Origin: Planctomycetota bacterium
Lineage (GTDB): Bacteria > Planctomycetota > Planctomycetia > Pirellulales > PNKZ01
Assembly (NCBI GenBank): GCA_018242585.1
Contig: JAFEBQ010000020.1
Coordinates: 37,513 to 101,512 of the forward strand
Length of the DNA: 64,000 bases
Reading direction: 5' to 3'
Part shown: piece after piece, positions 27,427 through 37,440 of the stretch
Layout: the number at the start of each line of letters is the position of its first letter
How positions within the stretch are numbered: position 1 is the first letter of the stretch
The notes under the pieces: model-generated
Database searches by the model: none
Told to the model about the DNA's origin: nothing
What the model saw: the letters and a program-made list of their open reading frames with translations, nothing else
Position numbers and translations under genes: made by a program

Positions 27427-30400
27427 ATGGCTAACCACGGACAATTATCGCAGTTGCGCGTCAGTTCGCCAAGTTTCATCGGCCTGCTGGTGGCGCAACT
27501 GCTCGGCACGGTCAACGACAACCTGCTCCGCTGGCTGGTCGCCAAAATCGGCATGCAGGTCGTCGGCCCGACCTACGAGCGGCAGGTGCTGGCCGCTGGG
27601 CTGGCGTGCCTAGTATTACCGTTCTTAATTCTGGCCGCCCCCGCTGGTTATCTGGCCGATCGCTACAGCAAGCGGACGGTCATCGTCGCCTGCAAGCTGG
27701 GCGAGATTGTGATCATGGCGCTGGCCATCGCGGCCATGGTCTGGGGCAACCCGCTCCTGTTGTTTGTCTTACTGGCCGCTGCGGGGGCTCAGGCCGCGTT
27801 GTTCGGACCGGCCAAGCTGGGGAGCATTCCCGAGATGCTCCAGCCCAACCAGATATCCATCGCCAACGGGCTGATGGGAATGATGACGGTCGGCGGCATC
27901 ATTATCGGCACGGCAGGCGGCTATTGGCTTTACTCGCTGATCGACGTCAAGGGATCCGATGGCGTGCAGGTTCTCTGGTGGATCGCGGCCCGGGCCCAGT
28001 GGTGGGTCTTGGCCGTGGCGCTCGGTGGCGTGGCGGTCGTCGGCTGGCTGGCCAGCTTGTTGATCATTCCGCTGCCGGCCGAGAACCCCAAGTGCAGGTT
28101 CCCCTGGAACCTGTTCGGCCAGACTTGGGCCGACTTGCGCGGGCTATGGAGCGATCGCGCGTTGTTCCGCGTGTCGCTGGGAAGCGGCTTCTTCTGGGCG
28201 CTCGGCTCGTTAGCCAACGCCAACATCGACATCTTCGGCAAGTTGCACCTTAACTTGCAAGAGACGCAGATTCCGCTGCTGCTCGCCCTGTTGGCGATGG
28301 GCGTCGGCGTCGGCAGTGCCATGGCCGGCATTCTGTCCCGTGGGCATGTCGAGCTAGGGCTCGTGCCGCTAGCGGCGACGGGCATTGCCATCGGCGCGGT
28401 GATGCTCTTTCTGGTGCCCGAGGTCCAGTCGGGCTATTTGAGCCCCGAATACTATTGGACCGCGTTCTGGTTGTTCGAGCTGGGCTGCTGCGCCGGCATG
28501 TACGATGTGCCGCTGCAGTCGTTCATTCAATATCGCAGCGCGCCGGAACGCCGCGGCAGCATCCTGGCCGCGTACAACTTCCTGGCCTACACCGGCATGT
28601 TGTCGGCGTCGGGTATCTTCGCCATCTTGGGCATGCCGGTTGGCCAGCCGGAGCACCCGCTGTTTTCGGCCCAGGCGATCTTTCTGATCGCCGGCGTCGC
28701 CACCCTGCCCGTCGCGCTCTATGCGTACGTCCTGTTGCCCCAGGCGACGATTCGCTTTGTCGTCTGGGTGTTCAGCACGACGATCTACAAAGTCCGCGTG
28801 TTCAACGTCGATCGCATTCCCGCCACCGGCCCGGCGGTCCTGGCGCCGAATCACGTGAGCTGGATCGACGGCGTGCTGCTGATGATCACCTCGTCGCGGC
28901 CGCTGCGGATGATGCTGTACGCCGATTACGCCGAGCGGTGGTATCTGCGCGGCCTGGCCAAATTGATGGGGGCCATCCCCATTCGCGCCGGCGATCGTCG
29001 CTCGGTGATCGAGGCGCTCCGCCGCGCGCGCGAAGCCCTCGAAGCCGGCGAGGTGGTCTGCATCTTTCCCGAGGGGCGGCTCTCACGCAGCGGGCAGTTA
29101 CAGGCCTTTCAGCCGGGGATTCTGTCGGTCATCAAGTCGACCGGCGCGCCCGTGGTGCCGGTCTACCTGGACGAACTCTGGGGAAGTATCTTCAGCTTCC
29201 ACGGCGGCAAGCTCCTCGGGAAGTGGCCGCGACAGTGGCGCTATCCGGTCTCGATTCATTTTGGCGAGCCGCTGGTCGGCGTGCAGGACGTCGAAACGGT
29301 TCGCTCGGCGGTACAACAACTGGGAGTCGTCGCAGTGACGCAACGTAAGACCCGCGAGCCGGTGTTGACCCGGCGGATGATTCGATCCTGCAAGCGGCAG
29401 TTGTTCCGCTCGAAGGTCGCCGACTCGCTGGGGACCGACATGACCGGCGGTCAGTTCCTGGCCCGGGCGCTCACCTTGCGGCGTATTTTGCGGCGGGACA
29501 TTCTCGCCCCCGATGAGAAGTACGTAGCCATCTTGGTCCCCACGTCGGCCGCGGCCGTCGTCACGAACGCGGCCTTGGCGCTCGATCGGCGGATTGCCGT
29601 CAACCTGAACTACACGGCCTCGGCCGAGGTCATGAACTCGTGCCTGCGCCAATGTGGTATCAAGCACGTGCTGGCCAGTCGCAAACTGCTCGACAAGCTG
29701 AACGTCAAGCTCGACGCCGAGATCGTGGTGTTGGACGATTTGAAAAACACGGTTAAGACCGCCGACAAGGCAGTCGCCGCCCTGCTGGCTTTTGCCACGC
29801 CGACGGCGGTGCTCGAACGGCTGCTCGGCCTGCGGCACGTCAGCCCGGACGATACGCTGGTGGTGATCTTCACGTCGGGCTCGACCGGCGAGCCCAAGGG
29901 AGTGGTCCTCAGCTACCACAACGTGGGCTCGAACGTCGAAGCGATCGATTCGATCGTGCAACTGACGCGGCAGGACGTGCTGCTCGGCGCGGTGCCGTTC
30001 TTTCACTCGTTGGGCTACACGACCACGATGTGGACCGTGCTCACCATGCACATCAAGGGGGCCTATCACTTCAGTCCCTTGGACACGCACGAAATCGCCA
30101 AGCTGTGCCAGCGGCACAAGGGGACGGTGATTATCACCGCACCGACGTTTTTGCGGTCGTTCCTGCGCCGCGCCGACGTTGAAGAAATGCGCTCGCTCGA
30201 AGTCGTGGTGGCCGGGGCCGAGAAGCTGCCGGTCGACTTGTGCGACGCCTTTGAAAAGAAGTTCAACGTCCGCCCGGTCGAAGGTTACGGCACGACCGAG
30301 TGTTCGCCCCTGGTGGCGGTGAACATTCCCGCGCGGCGCGCGCCGCCGACCGATGAAGTGGTGGCCAAGGAAGGAACCGTCGGCCGGCCCATTCCCGGCG

Positions 30401-30954
30401 TGGCGGCCAAGGTGATCAATGCCGAGACCGGCGAGCAGTTGGGCTTTGACACGCCGGGCTTGCTGCTGGTTCGGGGGCCAAATGTGATGCAGGGCTACCT
30501 GAACCGCGACGATCTGACGGCCAAGGTGATGCGCGACGGCTGGTACAACACCGGCGACGTGGCGATGATCGACGCCGATGGCTTCATCAAGATCACCGGC
30601 CGCGAGAGCCGGTTCTCAAAACTTGCCGGCGAGATGGTGCCGCACATCGGCGTCGAGGAAGCAATTCAGCAAGTGATCGGCGCCGAGCAGGACAAAATCT
30701 GCGTCGCCGTCACCGCGGTGCCCGACGCCCGCAAGGGGGAACGGCTGGTGGTCATTCACACCGAACTGGCGCAAACGCCTGATCAGATTGTCAAGCAACT
30801 CGGACAACTGGGCTTGCCCAATTTGTGGATTCCGTCGGCTGACAGCTTCTTTCAGGTCGAGCAGATTCCCGTCTTGGGGACCGGCAAGCTCGACTTGAAG
30901 GGGCTCAAGACGCTGGCCCTGCGGCATTTCGCCCCCGAAGCGGCCAAGGCTTGA
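27427..30954 (+). CDS. MFS-PlsC-AMP-ligase fusion (LplT/Aas-like)
   Basis: A 1175-residue inner-membrane protein with three fused parts. Residues 1-440 form an MFS transporter like LplT. Residues about 447-634 form a PlsC acyltransferase, with the HxxxxD motif in NHVSWID (H476, D481) and FPEGRLSRSG near 548. Residues about 672-1170 form an AMP-dependent acyl-ACP/acyl-CoA ligase, with TSGSTGEPKGV near 816 and YGTTECSPL near 954. By analogy with E. coli LplT and Aas, it would flip and reacylate lysophospholipids (2-acylglycerophosphoethanolamine). The ATG start at 27427 is firm, from the immediate MFS homology. Confidence 0.92.
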   Translation: MANHGQLSQLRVSSPSFIGLLVAQLLGTVNDNLLRWLVAKIGMQVVGPTYERQVLAAGLACLVLPFLILAAPAGYLADRYSKRTVIVACKLGEIVIMALAIAAMVWGNPLLLFVLLAAAGAQAALFGPAKLGSIPEMLQPNQISIANGLMGMMTVGGIIIGTAGGYWLYSLIDVKGSDGVQVLWWIAARAQWWVLAVALGGVAVVGWLASLLIIPLPAENPKCRFPWNLFGQTWADLRGLWSDRALFRVSLGSGFFWALGSLANANIDIFGKLHLNLQETQIPLLLALLAMGVGVGSAMAGILSRGHVELGLVPLAATGIAIGAVMLFLVPEVQSGYLSPEYYWTAFWLFELGCCAGMYDVPLQSFIQYRSAPERRGSILAAYNFLAYTGMLSASGIFAILGMPVGQPEHPLFSAQAIFLIAGVATLPVALYAYVLLPQATIRFVVWVFSTTIYKVRVFNVDRIPATGPAVLAPNHVSWIDGVLLMITSSRPLRMMLYADYAERWYLRGLAKLMGAIPIRAGDRRSVIEALRRAREALEAGEVVCIFPEGRLSRSGQLQAFQPGILSVIKSTGAPVVPVYLDELWGSIFSFHGGKLLGKWPRQWRYPVSIHFGEPLVGVQDVETVRSAVQQLGVVAVTQRKTREPVLTRRMIRSCKRQLFRSKVADSLGTDMTGGQFLARALTLRRILRRDILAPDEKYVAILVPTSAAAVVTNAALALDRRIAVNLNYTASAEVMNSCLRQCGIKHVLASRKLLDKLNVKLDAEIVVLDDLKNTVKTADKAVAALLAFATPTAVLERLLGLRHVSPDDTLVVIFTSGSTGEPKGVVLSYHNVGSNVEAIDSIVQLTRQDVLLGAVPFFHSLGYTTTMWTVLTMHIKGAYHFSPLDTHEIAKLCQRHKGTVIITAPTFLRSFLRRADVEEMRSLEVVVAGAEKLPVDLCDAFEKKFNVRPVEGYGTTECSPLVAVNIPARRAPPTDEVVAKEGTVGRPIPGVAAKVINAETGEQLGFDTPGLLLVRGPNVMQGYLNRDDLTAKVMRDGWYNTGDVAMIDADGFIKITGRESRFSKLAGEMVPHIGVEEAIQQVIGAEQDKICVAVTAVPDARKGERLVVIHTELAQTPDQIVKQLGQLGLPNLWIPSADSFFQVEQIPVLGTGKLDLKGLKTLALRHFAPEAAKA

Positions 30955-31059
30955 GCCAAGTGCGCCGCGCGCGATAATGGGCGCGCTTATTTGACGCTGC
31001 GAACAAGGCGTTCGCTTCGTGCTGGTTGCCGTTCAACTTTCAAAGCGGAGAAGCAGATC

Positions 31060-31692
31060 ATGCCACGCCGAACATTCTTCTGGTGGGCGATGTTGTTGAG
31101 TCCGCTGTGGACCGGCGCGCTGGGCTGCGTCCCCTGCGATCATCCGGTTAGCGACGCCAAGGATTCCAAGGTCGACGATCGGCTGTTCGGTCGCTGGGAG
31201 ATCATCCCCGAGAAAGGGGAAGAGAATCAGCCGCCTGACCGGTTTACGTTGTCCGCCGCGCCCGGCTCGCCGACGACCATGCGGATGGTTCCGATCCCCA
31301 TTCCCGGCGAGAAGGCCCAGCCGGGGGACGAAGAGTCGATGCCCGTCTATGCCACCACGGTCGGCAAGCTGTCGATCCTCAGCGTGCTGACCTCTGAACC
31401 CAGCGAACCGACAAAGTACGACCTGGTTCTGTATCGCGTCATCGACAAGGACAACGTCGATTTCTTCATCCTCGATCCCGACGTGATCGCCGCCGCCATC
31501 AAGCGCGGTGAGCTAAAAGGGACGGCTCCCGATCTGGCCAAGCTGGCCAACCCGGCGACGGCGGTCGGAACGGCCCTGGGACAGATCACGAACTCACCGG
31601 CCGAGCTGCGTGCGTATTTGACCAAGCACGGCGAGCAGTGCTTCGACAGTTTGGACAAGCCGATCAAGATGAAACGCTTGCCAGCGAAGTGA
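31060..31692 (+). CDS. Hypothetical lipoprotein
   Basis: A 210-residue exported protein. The N-terminus (RRTFFWWAMLLSPLWTGALGC) carries a lipobox, GALGC, with lipidation expected at that cysteine. The mature part begins with a lipocalin-like DDRLFGRWEIIPEKG and is mixed alpha/beta without recognised motifs. ATG 31060 is chosen because GCGGAG lies 8-10 bases upstream; the frame extends upstream to 30991 without a signal. Function unknown. Confidence 0.72.
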   Translation: MPRRTFFWWAMLLSPLWTGALGCVPCDHPVSDAKDSKVDDRLFGRWEIIPEKGEENQPPDRFTLSAAPGSPTTMRMVPIPIPGEKAQPGDEESMPVYATTVGKLSILSVLTSEPSEPTKYDLVLYRVIDKDNVDFFILDPDVIAAAIKRGELKGTAPDLAKLANPATAVGTALGQITNSPAELRAYLTKHGEQCFDSLDKPIKMKRLPAK

Positions 31693-31774
31693 TTGTCTTT
31701 CGTGCGACGAAGCTAGAACGAGAGAGGCGTTCAGTTCCTATAGGTAGAAGGCCCATCGAGCGCCGCTCTCCAAT

Positions 31775-33178
31775 TCAATTCGGGCCGTTGCCCTTCTTCC
31801 AAAGCTCGTCAAGCATTTCGACCGCGGTATCCACAAGCTTTTGAATGCCTTCGAGCGCCACGAAATTCGCGCCGGCTAGCGTCTCGTAGCCCTCGTGCTG
31901 GAAGGCCAATTCCGTGGGTTCGTAGCCGACCCAGTCGTTGGTCAGTTCGCTCAGGATGGTGTGTGGGAAAGGCGAGCGTTTCTTCACCAAGATGCCCCAT
32001 TCGACAAACAGCTCACCCGCGTTCGTCGCGATGGCGAACGGGCCAATCCGCGCAGCGCTCACCGGCACATTCAGCAGGTGCGGCATCGCCGCAGCGGTGC
32101 GTTTCGCCCCCTCGAATGATTCCGGTCGCCAGCCCAGTCGACTGATGGCCCCCGGACGCTGCGCCTCGGCATTGCAGCGCGGCACGTCGATATCGCGACG
32201 CGCATAGTCCACGACCACGGGCCCCTCGACGGGAATCGCTGCCTTCGCGGCATCCACGGCCGCTGTGGCAAATACGGCGGAGCGCTCCTTCCAGTCTGGC
32301 GCCCAACTCACGGGGGGCTGAATGTTGCCGGACGCACCCTGCGTAAAGACACACACCGCTTGTGGCCCGAACTCCTTCGTGACGTATTCCGCGATCACAC
32401 CAGGAAAATCCGCCGACCAGGTGTGAATCTTGATGCGATCGTGCAGGCAGGGGTGGCAGGTGAAGTTCACCAGCGACCCGAGCATTTTTCCATCCCGCGT
32501 ATCAAACCGCACCAGCCACAGCTCCGGGTCAATGACCCCTTCGCTGCCGAGCACCTGCGGCACCTGCTTGAGATCGTTCAACTTCTTGAGCCAGGTGTTC
32601 AGCACAAGCCCGTCCGACTTGGAAATCAGCCGGCGGTTGATGTGCCCCTCCAGGACCAGCGAGCGCCCGATCGACATGCGGGCGGGCTGCAGCGCTTGGT
32701 TCGCCCGGACGATGCTGTCGGCGATCAGCTTGGGCAGGGTGTCGATGTAGGCTTTGTTGGCCGTGGCCTTGTCGCCGTCGGCCGGGATCAGCGGGGAGCT
32801 ATGGTTGTGGCTCGGGCAAACCAGCACCGCATCGCGCGTGATGTCCGTCTGCTGGGTCACGAGCGCGATGGCTCGATCCGCCAAGTCGTGACGAATTTTC
32901 ACCAGGTCCACGCCCACGATGACGAGCTTCTTGCCGCCACTCTCGACAACCATCGCCCGCGCCCGTAGCGGATCATCGGTGCCAGTGCTCGTCGGTCCTC
33001 CCGGACCCGTAATGATGGCTCCCACCGGTGGTGTGATGTCTACCTGGCCAAAGCCAGCCTTCAATTCACCTGGCGCCGCCTCCCCTCCGGCAGCAAAGCC
33101 AACCAGACACATCCACGTCGTGAGAAAGCAGACGCACGCGGCTCCGCGTGAGGAAAGCGAGGCAGCTTTATGTTTCAT
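31775..33178 (-). CDS. Secreted neutral-ceramidase-domain protein
   Basis: A 467-residue exported protein with a cleavable signal (CVCFLTTWMCLVGFAAGGEA). It matches the N-terminal catalytic domain of neutral/alkaline non-lysosomal ceramidases: AGFGQVDITPPVG at the start of the mature domain and CPSHNHSSPLIP near residue 120 with candidate zinc histidines. NFTCHPC and FTQGASGN follow. Family enzymes are longer; the C-terminal Ig-like domain seems absent, as in many planctomycete paralogues. Whether it cleaves ceramide or another amide is unknown. Confidence 0.85.
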   Translation of the reverse strand: MKHKAASLSSRGAACVCFLTTWMCLVGFAAGGEAAPGELKAGFGQVDITPPVGAIITGPGGPTSTGTDDPLRARAMVVESGGKKLVIVGVDLVKIRHDLADRAIALVTQQTDITRDAVLVCPSHNHSSPLIPADGDKATANKAYIDTLPKLIADSIVRANQALQPARMSIGRSLVLEGHINRRLISKSDGLVLNTWLKKLNDLKQVPQVLGSEGVIDPELWLVRFDTRDGKMLGSLVNFTCHPCLHDRIKIHTWSADFPGVIAEYVTKEFGPQAVCVFTQGASGNIQPPVSWAPDWKERSAVFATAAVDAAKAAIPVEGPVVVDYARRDIDVPRCNAEAQRPGAISRLGWRPESFEGAKRTAAAMPHLLNVPVSAARIGPFAIATNAGELFVEWGILVKKRSPFPHTILSELTNDWVGYEPTELAFQHEGYETLAGANFVALEGIQKLVDTAVEMLDELWKKGNGPN

Positions 33179-33313
33179 CGAGCTAATCCTACGCTCATTG
33201 AGGTTGGATGGAATGAATGACGCGCATTGCGGGGCAACGCTTCATGACTTCGGTTGCCGCATTGCTGCCGAGCAATAGCCGTGAGGGCAAACTACTTATC
33301 CGATCGCCGCAAT

Positions 33314-33397
33314 GGCGCCATGCTCAAGGCCCTAAGCCTTGAGCATGCCTGTACACGCTTCGCCTGCTCAAGCCTGAGGGGCTTGAGCATGGCACCC
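33314..33397. repeat. Palindrome-ended intergenic element, family C copy 2
   Basis: An 84-base element. ATGCTCAAGGCCCTAAGCCT with TGAGCAT makes the first hairpin, GTACACGCTTCGC is shared exactly with the copy at 18416, and GCTCAAGCC with GGCTTGAGC makes the second. It lies between two minus-strand genes. Confidence 0.82.
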
Positions 33398-33438
33398 ACT
33401 CGTTTGGGATCGGACTAGGCGTGCCTCGACGGCCCGGT

Positions 33439-34587
33439 CTATTTCGCCGTCAGGGGCGAGGCCACCGGGTGCATGGTGGCATCTTCGCCGAACCGACGGG
33501 CGCGATAGATGCGCAACCCGTGCGATGCGTGATACAGCCCGCCACATTCCTGGTCGAGATCCTTGGTCATCTCGAACATCTTCAACAGCGAGACGCAGGC
33601 CCTGACCATCCAAGGTTTCGACAGCTCCTCGTCGGGCAGACAAACCGCCAGGAACTCGAACGTGTGGCCTGTGTTGTTAAGCCGCAGCGCCACGTCCCCC
33701 GCGGTGCCCGAGCGCTGGAAGTAGTTGGTTGAGAACGAGCCGTCGGGCTGCTGGTACATCCGCGCGGCCTGTACGCATTCGTCGATCATCTTCTGGGCCG
33801 CCGCCCAGCCGCCATCCAACGGCCCGCCGGCGCGAAGCCGACGATTGACCGCCACGGCCAGGGTGTACATCCGGTGCGAGCCGCCGCAGGCCGCCTCGCC
33901 CAGGTTGGAAATTTGACGCGGCGTTTCCATCGCCACCAGCCGGTCGATGTTCCACTTGCTGCCGTCGCGCGCCACCCAAGAATGATCCGGCGGCATATAG
34001 GTACACAGCGCCATCAACGTCCAAGTGGCTTCCATGCCGTCGCGCGTGTCCCACTCGGCTTGCGTCAGCAGATCGCGCACATGGTAGGTTGTGCCGTTGA
34101 CAATCAGCGGCGTGTCCATTGGCACGCCACACTGGGACATGTAGCCGACCCACTGGTCCTCGTGCCCCGAACCGACCTTGCTGCCGGGATCAAGCGGCGA
34201 CTCAAGCCCTTTTTCGCCGGGGGTGAAGACCCAGCCTTTGAACTCGCCACCGTTCAAAATCCAGTCGAGGCCTTTGGTGACGGGCTGACCGTCAACGCTT
34301 AATTGCAGGTCATAGCCGTAGGACAACACGCCATGAACGATCTGCCAGGCGTTGTTCACCTTGGGATTCAACCGGCGGCGTTTCACCTCGTCGATCACGG
34401 CGTCGAGCCGGGCCTTCAATTGCTCGTCGCTGGGCAGAGCGGTCGACGCAGCTGGCGCCGGTGCGGTGGGCGACGACGTCGCCGAGGTGTCATTGCACCC
34501 GGTCAAAAACAAGGCCCCGGCGTATACGCCCAGCAACCCGACACTCGACAGCACCACGCCACGCCACGACCGAACGAACAAAGACAT
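33439..34587 (-). CDS. Hypothetical lipoprotein, possible alpha/alpha toroid
   Basis: A 382-residue lipoprotein. The hydrophobic N-terminus ends in the lipobox LFLTGC, followed by a Ser/Pro/Ala-rich linker. The mature part has repeated helical, aromatic segments (NNAWQIVHGVLSYGY, EATWTLMALCTYMPPDHSW, GGSHRMYTLAVAVNRRL) reminiscent of terpenoid-cyclase-like alpha/alpha toroids, but no catalytic motif was found. Start ATG 34587. No family could be named with confidence. Confidence 0.72.
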   Translation of the reverse strand: MSLFVRSWRGVVLSSVGLLGVYAGALFLTGCNDTSATSSPTAPAPAASTALPSDEQLKARLDAVIDEVKRRRLNPKVNNAWQIVHGVLSYGYDLQLSVDGQPVTKGLDWILNGGEFKGWVFTPGEKGLESPLDPGSKVGSGHEDQWVGYMSQCGVPMDTPLIVNGTTYHVRDLLTQAEWDTRDGMEATWTLMALCTYMPPDHSWVARDGSKWNIDRLVAMETPRQISNLGEAACGGSHRMYTLAVAVNRRLRAGGPLDGGWAAAQKMIDECVQAARMYQQPDGSFSTNYFQRSGTAGDVALRLNNTGHTFEFLAVCLPDEELSKPWMVRACVSLLKMFEMTKDLDQECGGLYHASHGLRIYRARRFGEDATMHPVASPLTAK

Positions 34588-34937
34588 AAAGCCAATTCTC
34601 GTAAACTACTGGGAGAGACCGCGATTTAACCACGGCCGAGAAGACACCGACCCGCATCGTGCCCGACCGACGAATATTCCACTGTTTCGGACCTTAACAG
34701 CCGAGGGTACATCTTTCCAGTCGAAGGTCGGGTGGTGACGATGTTCCAGGTCGCGAAAACCGCGCAACAAAGCAAGATGTGCCAACCACTTGCTGCAAAT
34801 GCGCGCCCGATTGCCCAACCATCAGGCGGGGAATGCGTAAAATAGCTCCAGAATGCTTGCGATCGGTCGCTGGCTCGCAGGGTGCGAACCGGCCGAAGGT
34901 CGCCCGGCCCCAAGGGGCTAACGAGTAGCCTCCAGAC
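34588..34937. other. Divergent intergenic region, nothing recognised
   Basis: About 350 bases between divergent genes. No repeat, RNA or coding region could be supported. The promoters of both flanking genes are presumably here. Confidence 0.4.
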
Positions 34938-35639
34938 ATGTACATGCCGTTTGATCCCATCTATTTCGTGTTCCTGGCGCCGGCGCTGTTGCTGGCGATG
35001 TGGGCGCAATTTCGTGTGAAGTCGGCCTATGCCGTCGCCCAGCAAATCCCGGCCAGTTTGTCGGGAGCCGCGGCCGCGCGCCTGTTGCTGAATCACGCTG
35101 GCTTGAATGACATCAGCATCGAGGTCACGCCCGGCGAGCTGAGCGATCACTACGATCCGGGCCAGAAGGTTCTGCGGCTTAGCCCCGCGGTCTATCACAA
35201 CCAGTCGATCGCGGCCGTGGGCATTGCCGCGCACGAAGCCGGCCACGCCATGCAAGACGCCGAGAGCTACGCGCTGATGATGCTGCGCAACGCGGCCGTG
35301 CCGTTGGCGAACTTTGGCGGCGGCATTAGTTCGCTGCTGTTGATGGTCGGCCTGCTGGCCCGTAGCCACACCATGATCACGATTGGCATCGTCGCCTTTT
35401 CGTGCGTGGTCTTCTTCCAGGTCGTGAATCTGCCGGTCGAGTTCGACGCCAGCAATCGCGCCAAACGCCACCTGGTGGAACTAGGCGTGATCGATCGCGA
35501 CGGGCTCGAATACGTGCGCGGCGTGTTGAACGCGGCGGCCTGGACCTATGTGGCCGGCACGCTGCAATCGATCATGACGCTGCTGTACTACGTGATGCGC
35601 TTCAGCGGCGGCAGCCGCAGCGACTACGACGAGGGTTAG
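34938..35639 (+). CDS. YugP-type zinc metallopeptidase
   Basis: A 233-residue membrane metallopeptidase of the YugP/neutral zinc peptidase family. The zinc motif HEAGH is at residues 99-103. Membrane helices lie at about 6-20 (FVFLAPALLLAMW), 115-145 and 200-220. The start (YMPFDPIYFVFLAP) is typical. Substrates are unknown in general for this family; a membrane quality-control role is commonly proposed. Start ATG 34938. Confidence 0.9.
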   Translation: MYMPFDPIYFVFLAPALLLAMWAQFRVKSAYAVAQQIPASLSGAAAARLLLNHAGLNDISIEVTPGELSDHYDPGQKVLRLSPAVYHNQSIAAVGIAAHEAGHAMQDAESYALMMLRNAAVPLANFGGGISSLLLMVGLLARSHTMITIGIVAFSCVVFFQVVNLPVEFDASNRAKRHLVELGVIDRDGLEYVRGVLNAAAWTYVAGTLQSIMTLLYYVMRFSGGSRSDYDEG

Positions 35640-35676
35640 CCACGACGCGGGGTAACGCTCAGCCCGATCACACGCA

Positions 35677-35841
35677 AACACCCCTCCCTTCCAGGGAGGG
35701 GCTGGGGGAGGGCCAAGGCGTTCACAGCCAAAACGCTTCGCGCCAAAGGTTTGACCTTTGCACAAAGACATCTGGCCTTCGCGTCTTTACCCTCACCCGC
35801 TGCGCTTCGCTCCGCGACCTCTCCCTGAAAGGGAGAGGTGT
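35677..35841. repeat. Palindrome-ended intergenic element, family A copy 3
   Basis: About 165 bases, left end AACACCCCTCCCTTCCAGGG. The right end (TTTACCCTCACCC, CTCTCCCTGAAAGGGAGAGG) carries an extra GCTGCGCTTCGCTCCGCGA segment that resembles the left part of the divergent copy at 60556. It sits between convergent genes. Confidence 0.82.
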
Positions 35842-35875
35842 CAATGCGCGGCGGCCAGCGCGCAAAGGCTACTTC

Positions 35876-37072
35876 TTACTTGCGGGCCAAGGGGTGCTTC
35901 ATCGGCAGCCAAGCGCCGTTTTCCTTGCTGCTGGCCACCGATTGCTGGATGAAGTACATCCCTTCCACGCCGTCGTTCACATTCGGGTAAACCGTGTTCG
36001 TCTTCTCGAACGGTTTTCCCTCGGCCCTCAGCGCCATGTCGTCGAAGGACGCGCGATAGACATTGGCAAAGGCCTCGAAGAACGCCTCGGGGTGCCCGCC
36101 CGGCAAGCGGCACGCCGCCTTGGCGCCACCGGTCATGTAATCGGCGTTCGGGTTGCGCGTGTAGATGTTCATCGGCTGCCCGTTGCGACGCACGATCAGC
36201 TTGTTCGGCTCTTCCTGGTGCCATTCGAGCGAGCCCTTGGTGCCGTCGATTTCGATGAACAAATCGTTCTCGCGACCATGACTGATCTGCGAAGCGGTCA
36301 CCGTGCCTAGCGCGCCGTTCTCGAACCGGACCATCGCGCAACCATAATCGTCGAGCTGACGGCCCGGCACGAAAATCTTGAGATGGCAACTGATCGTTTC
36401 GGGCAGCAAGCCGGTCGTGTAGCGAGCCAAGTTGTAAGCGTGCGTGCCGATGTCGCCAAAGCAACCCGCGATGCCGCTCTTGGACGGATCGGTTCGCCAG
36501 GCGGCTTGCTTCTGCGAGTCTTGTTCCAGCCGAGTGCGCAGCCAGCCTTGGATGTAGCAGGACCGGATGGCGTTGATCTCGCCCAGGTCGCCGTTCAAGA
36601 TCATCTCGCGCGCTTGACGCACCAGCGGATAGCCGGTGTAGTTGTGGCTGACCGCGAACACCACGCCCGACTTCTTGACCGTCTCGGCCAAGGTTTCGGC
36701 CTGGGCCAGATCGAACGTCATCGGCTTGTCACAGATGACGTTGAAGCCGGCGTCGACGGCGGCCTTGGCGATGGCAAAGTGGGTGTGGTTCGGCGTGGCC
36801 ACCGAGACAAAGTCGATGCGCTCGCTGGCCGGCAACTTGGTCTCGCTGGCAACCAGTTCAGTGATGGAACCATAGGCCCGCGCCGCCGGAATATCGTAGT
36901 CGGCAGCCGAGGCCTTGGCCTTGGCCGGATCGCTGGACAGCGCGCCGGCGACCAAGGCGGCCCGGTTGTCGAGCACGGCGGCCGTGCAATGGACGCGACC
37001 GATAAAGGAGCCCGCGCCGCCCCCGACCAACGCCATGCGCAGTTTGCGATTCAATGAACCATTCGTGGGCAT
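35876..37072 (-). CDS. Gfo/Idh/MocA family oxidoreductase
   Basis: A 398-residue cytosolic NAD(P)-dependent dehydrogenase-like protein with no signal peptide. The Rossmann start is [16 protein letters not shown], the conserved DKPMTFD is near residue 140, and [16 protein letters not shown] near 225 holds the conserved histidine region. Likely acts on a sugar or inositol derivative. ATG 37072 has a well-placed GGAG upstream. Confidence 0.9.
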   Translation of the reverse strand: MPTNGSLNRKLRMALVGGGAGSFIGRVHCTAAVLDNRAALVAGALSSDPAKAKASAADYDIPAARAYGSITELVASETKLPASERIDFVSVATPNHTHFAIAKAAVDAGFNVICDKPMTFDLAQAETLAETVKKSGVVFAVSHNYTGYPLVRQAREMILNGDLGEINAIRSCYIQGWLRTRLEQDSQKQAAWRTDPSKSGIAGCFGDIGTHAYNLARYTTGLLPETISCHLKIFVPGRQLDDYGCAMVRFENGALGTVTASQISHGRENDLFIEIDGTKGSLEWHQEEPNKLIVRRNGQPMNIYTRNPNADYMTGGAKAACRLPGGHPEAFFEAFANVYRASFDDMALRAEGKPFEKTNTVYPNVNDGVEGMYFIQQSVASSKENGAWLPMKHPLARK

Positions 37073-37440
37073 GACCGATGCTCCTTGCTCGACCGGAAAT
37101 AAGTTTGGCGGCTAGCGACCCAAGACCAACGGGTGATTTCCGTGGCACCGCCGTTGGTTTCGGGTTTCGACCCTATATAACAGCGCCATCGGCCCAGAGT
37201 AAGCCCCGAGATGCAGCCCTTGATTTTCTCGCCAACTCCCCATTGTCCGGCCGCCGATCGAGCATCGATCCCAGACGCAAAACTATGGAATATCTTCGAG
37301 CCGAACGCTAGGATGGCAGCCACTGGTTCGCAAGTCGGGGTAGTGCTTTTCGAGCTTGCCCTGGCCGTCTGGAATGGACGGTCGGCGCGAACCCATCGTC
37401 ATCGTTAAACCACTCTTCTTCCGTTCAAGGAGCGTCCTTC
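37073..37440. other. Divergent intergenic region
   Basis: About 370 bases between divergent genes. An AT-rich CTATATAAC at about 37172-37180 is a possible -10 region, but no paired -35 box could be assigned with confidence. No gene or repeat is supported. Confidence 0.35.

Noticed and set aside
18416-33397. CRISPR array
   Set aside because: The repeated units are dispersed singly, kilobases apart, without regular spacers or cas genes.
37073-37440. TPP riboswitch upstream of the thiS-thiG operon
   Set aside because: The conserved CTGAGA and matching thi-box segments were not found in this region.
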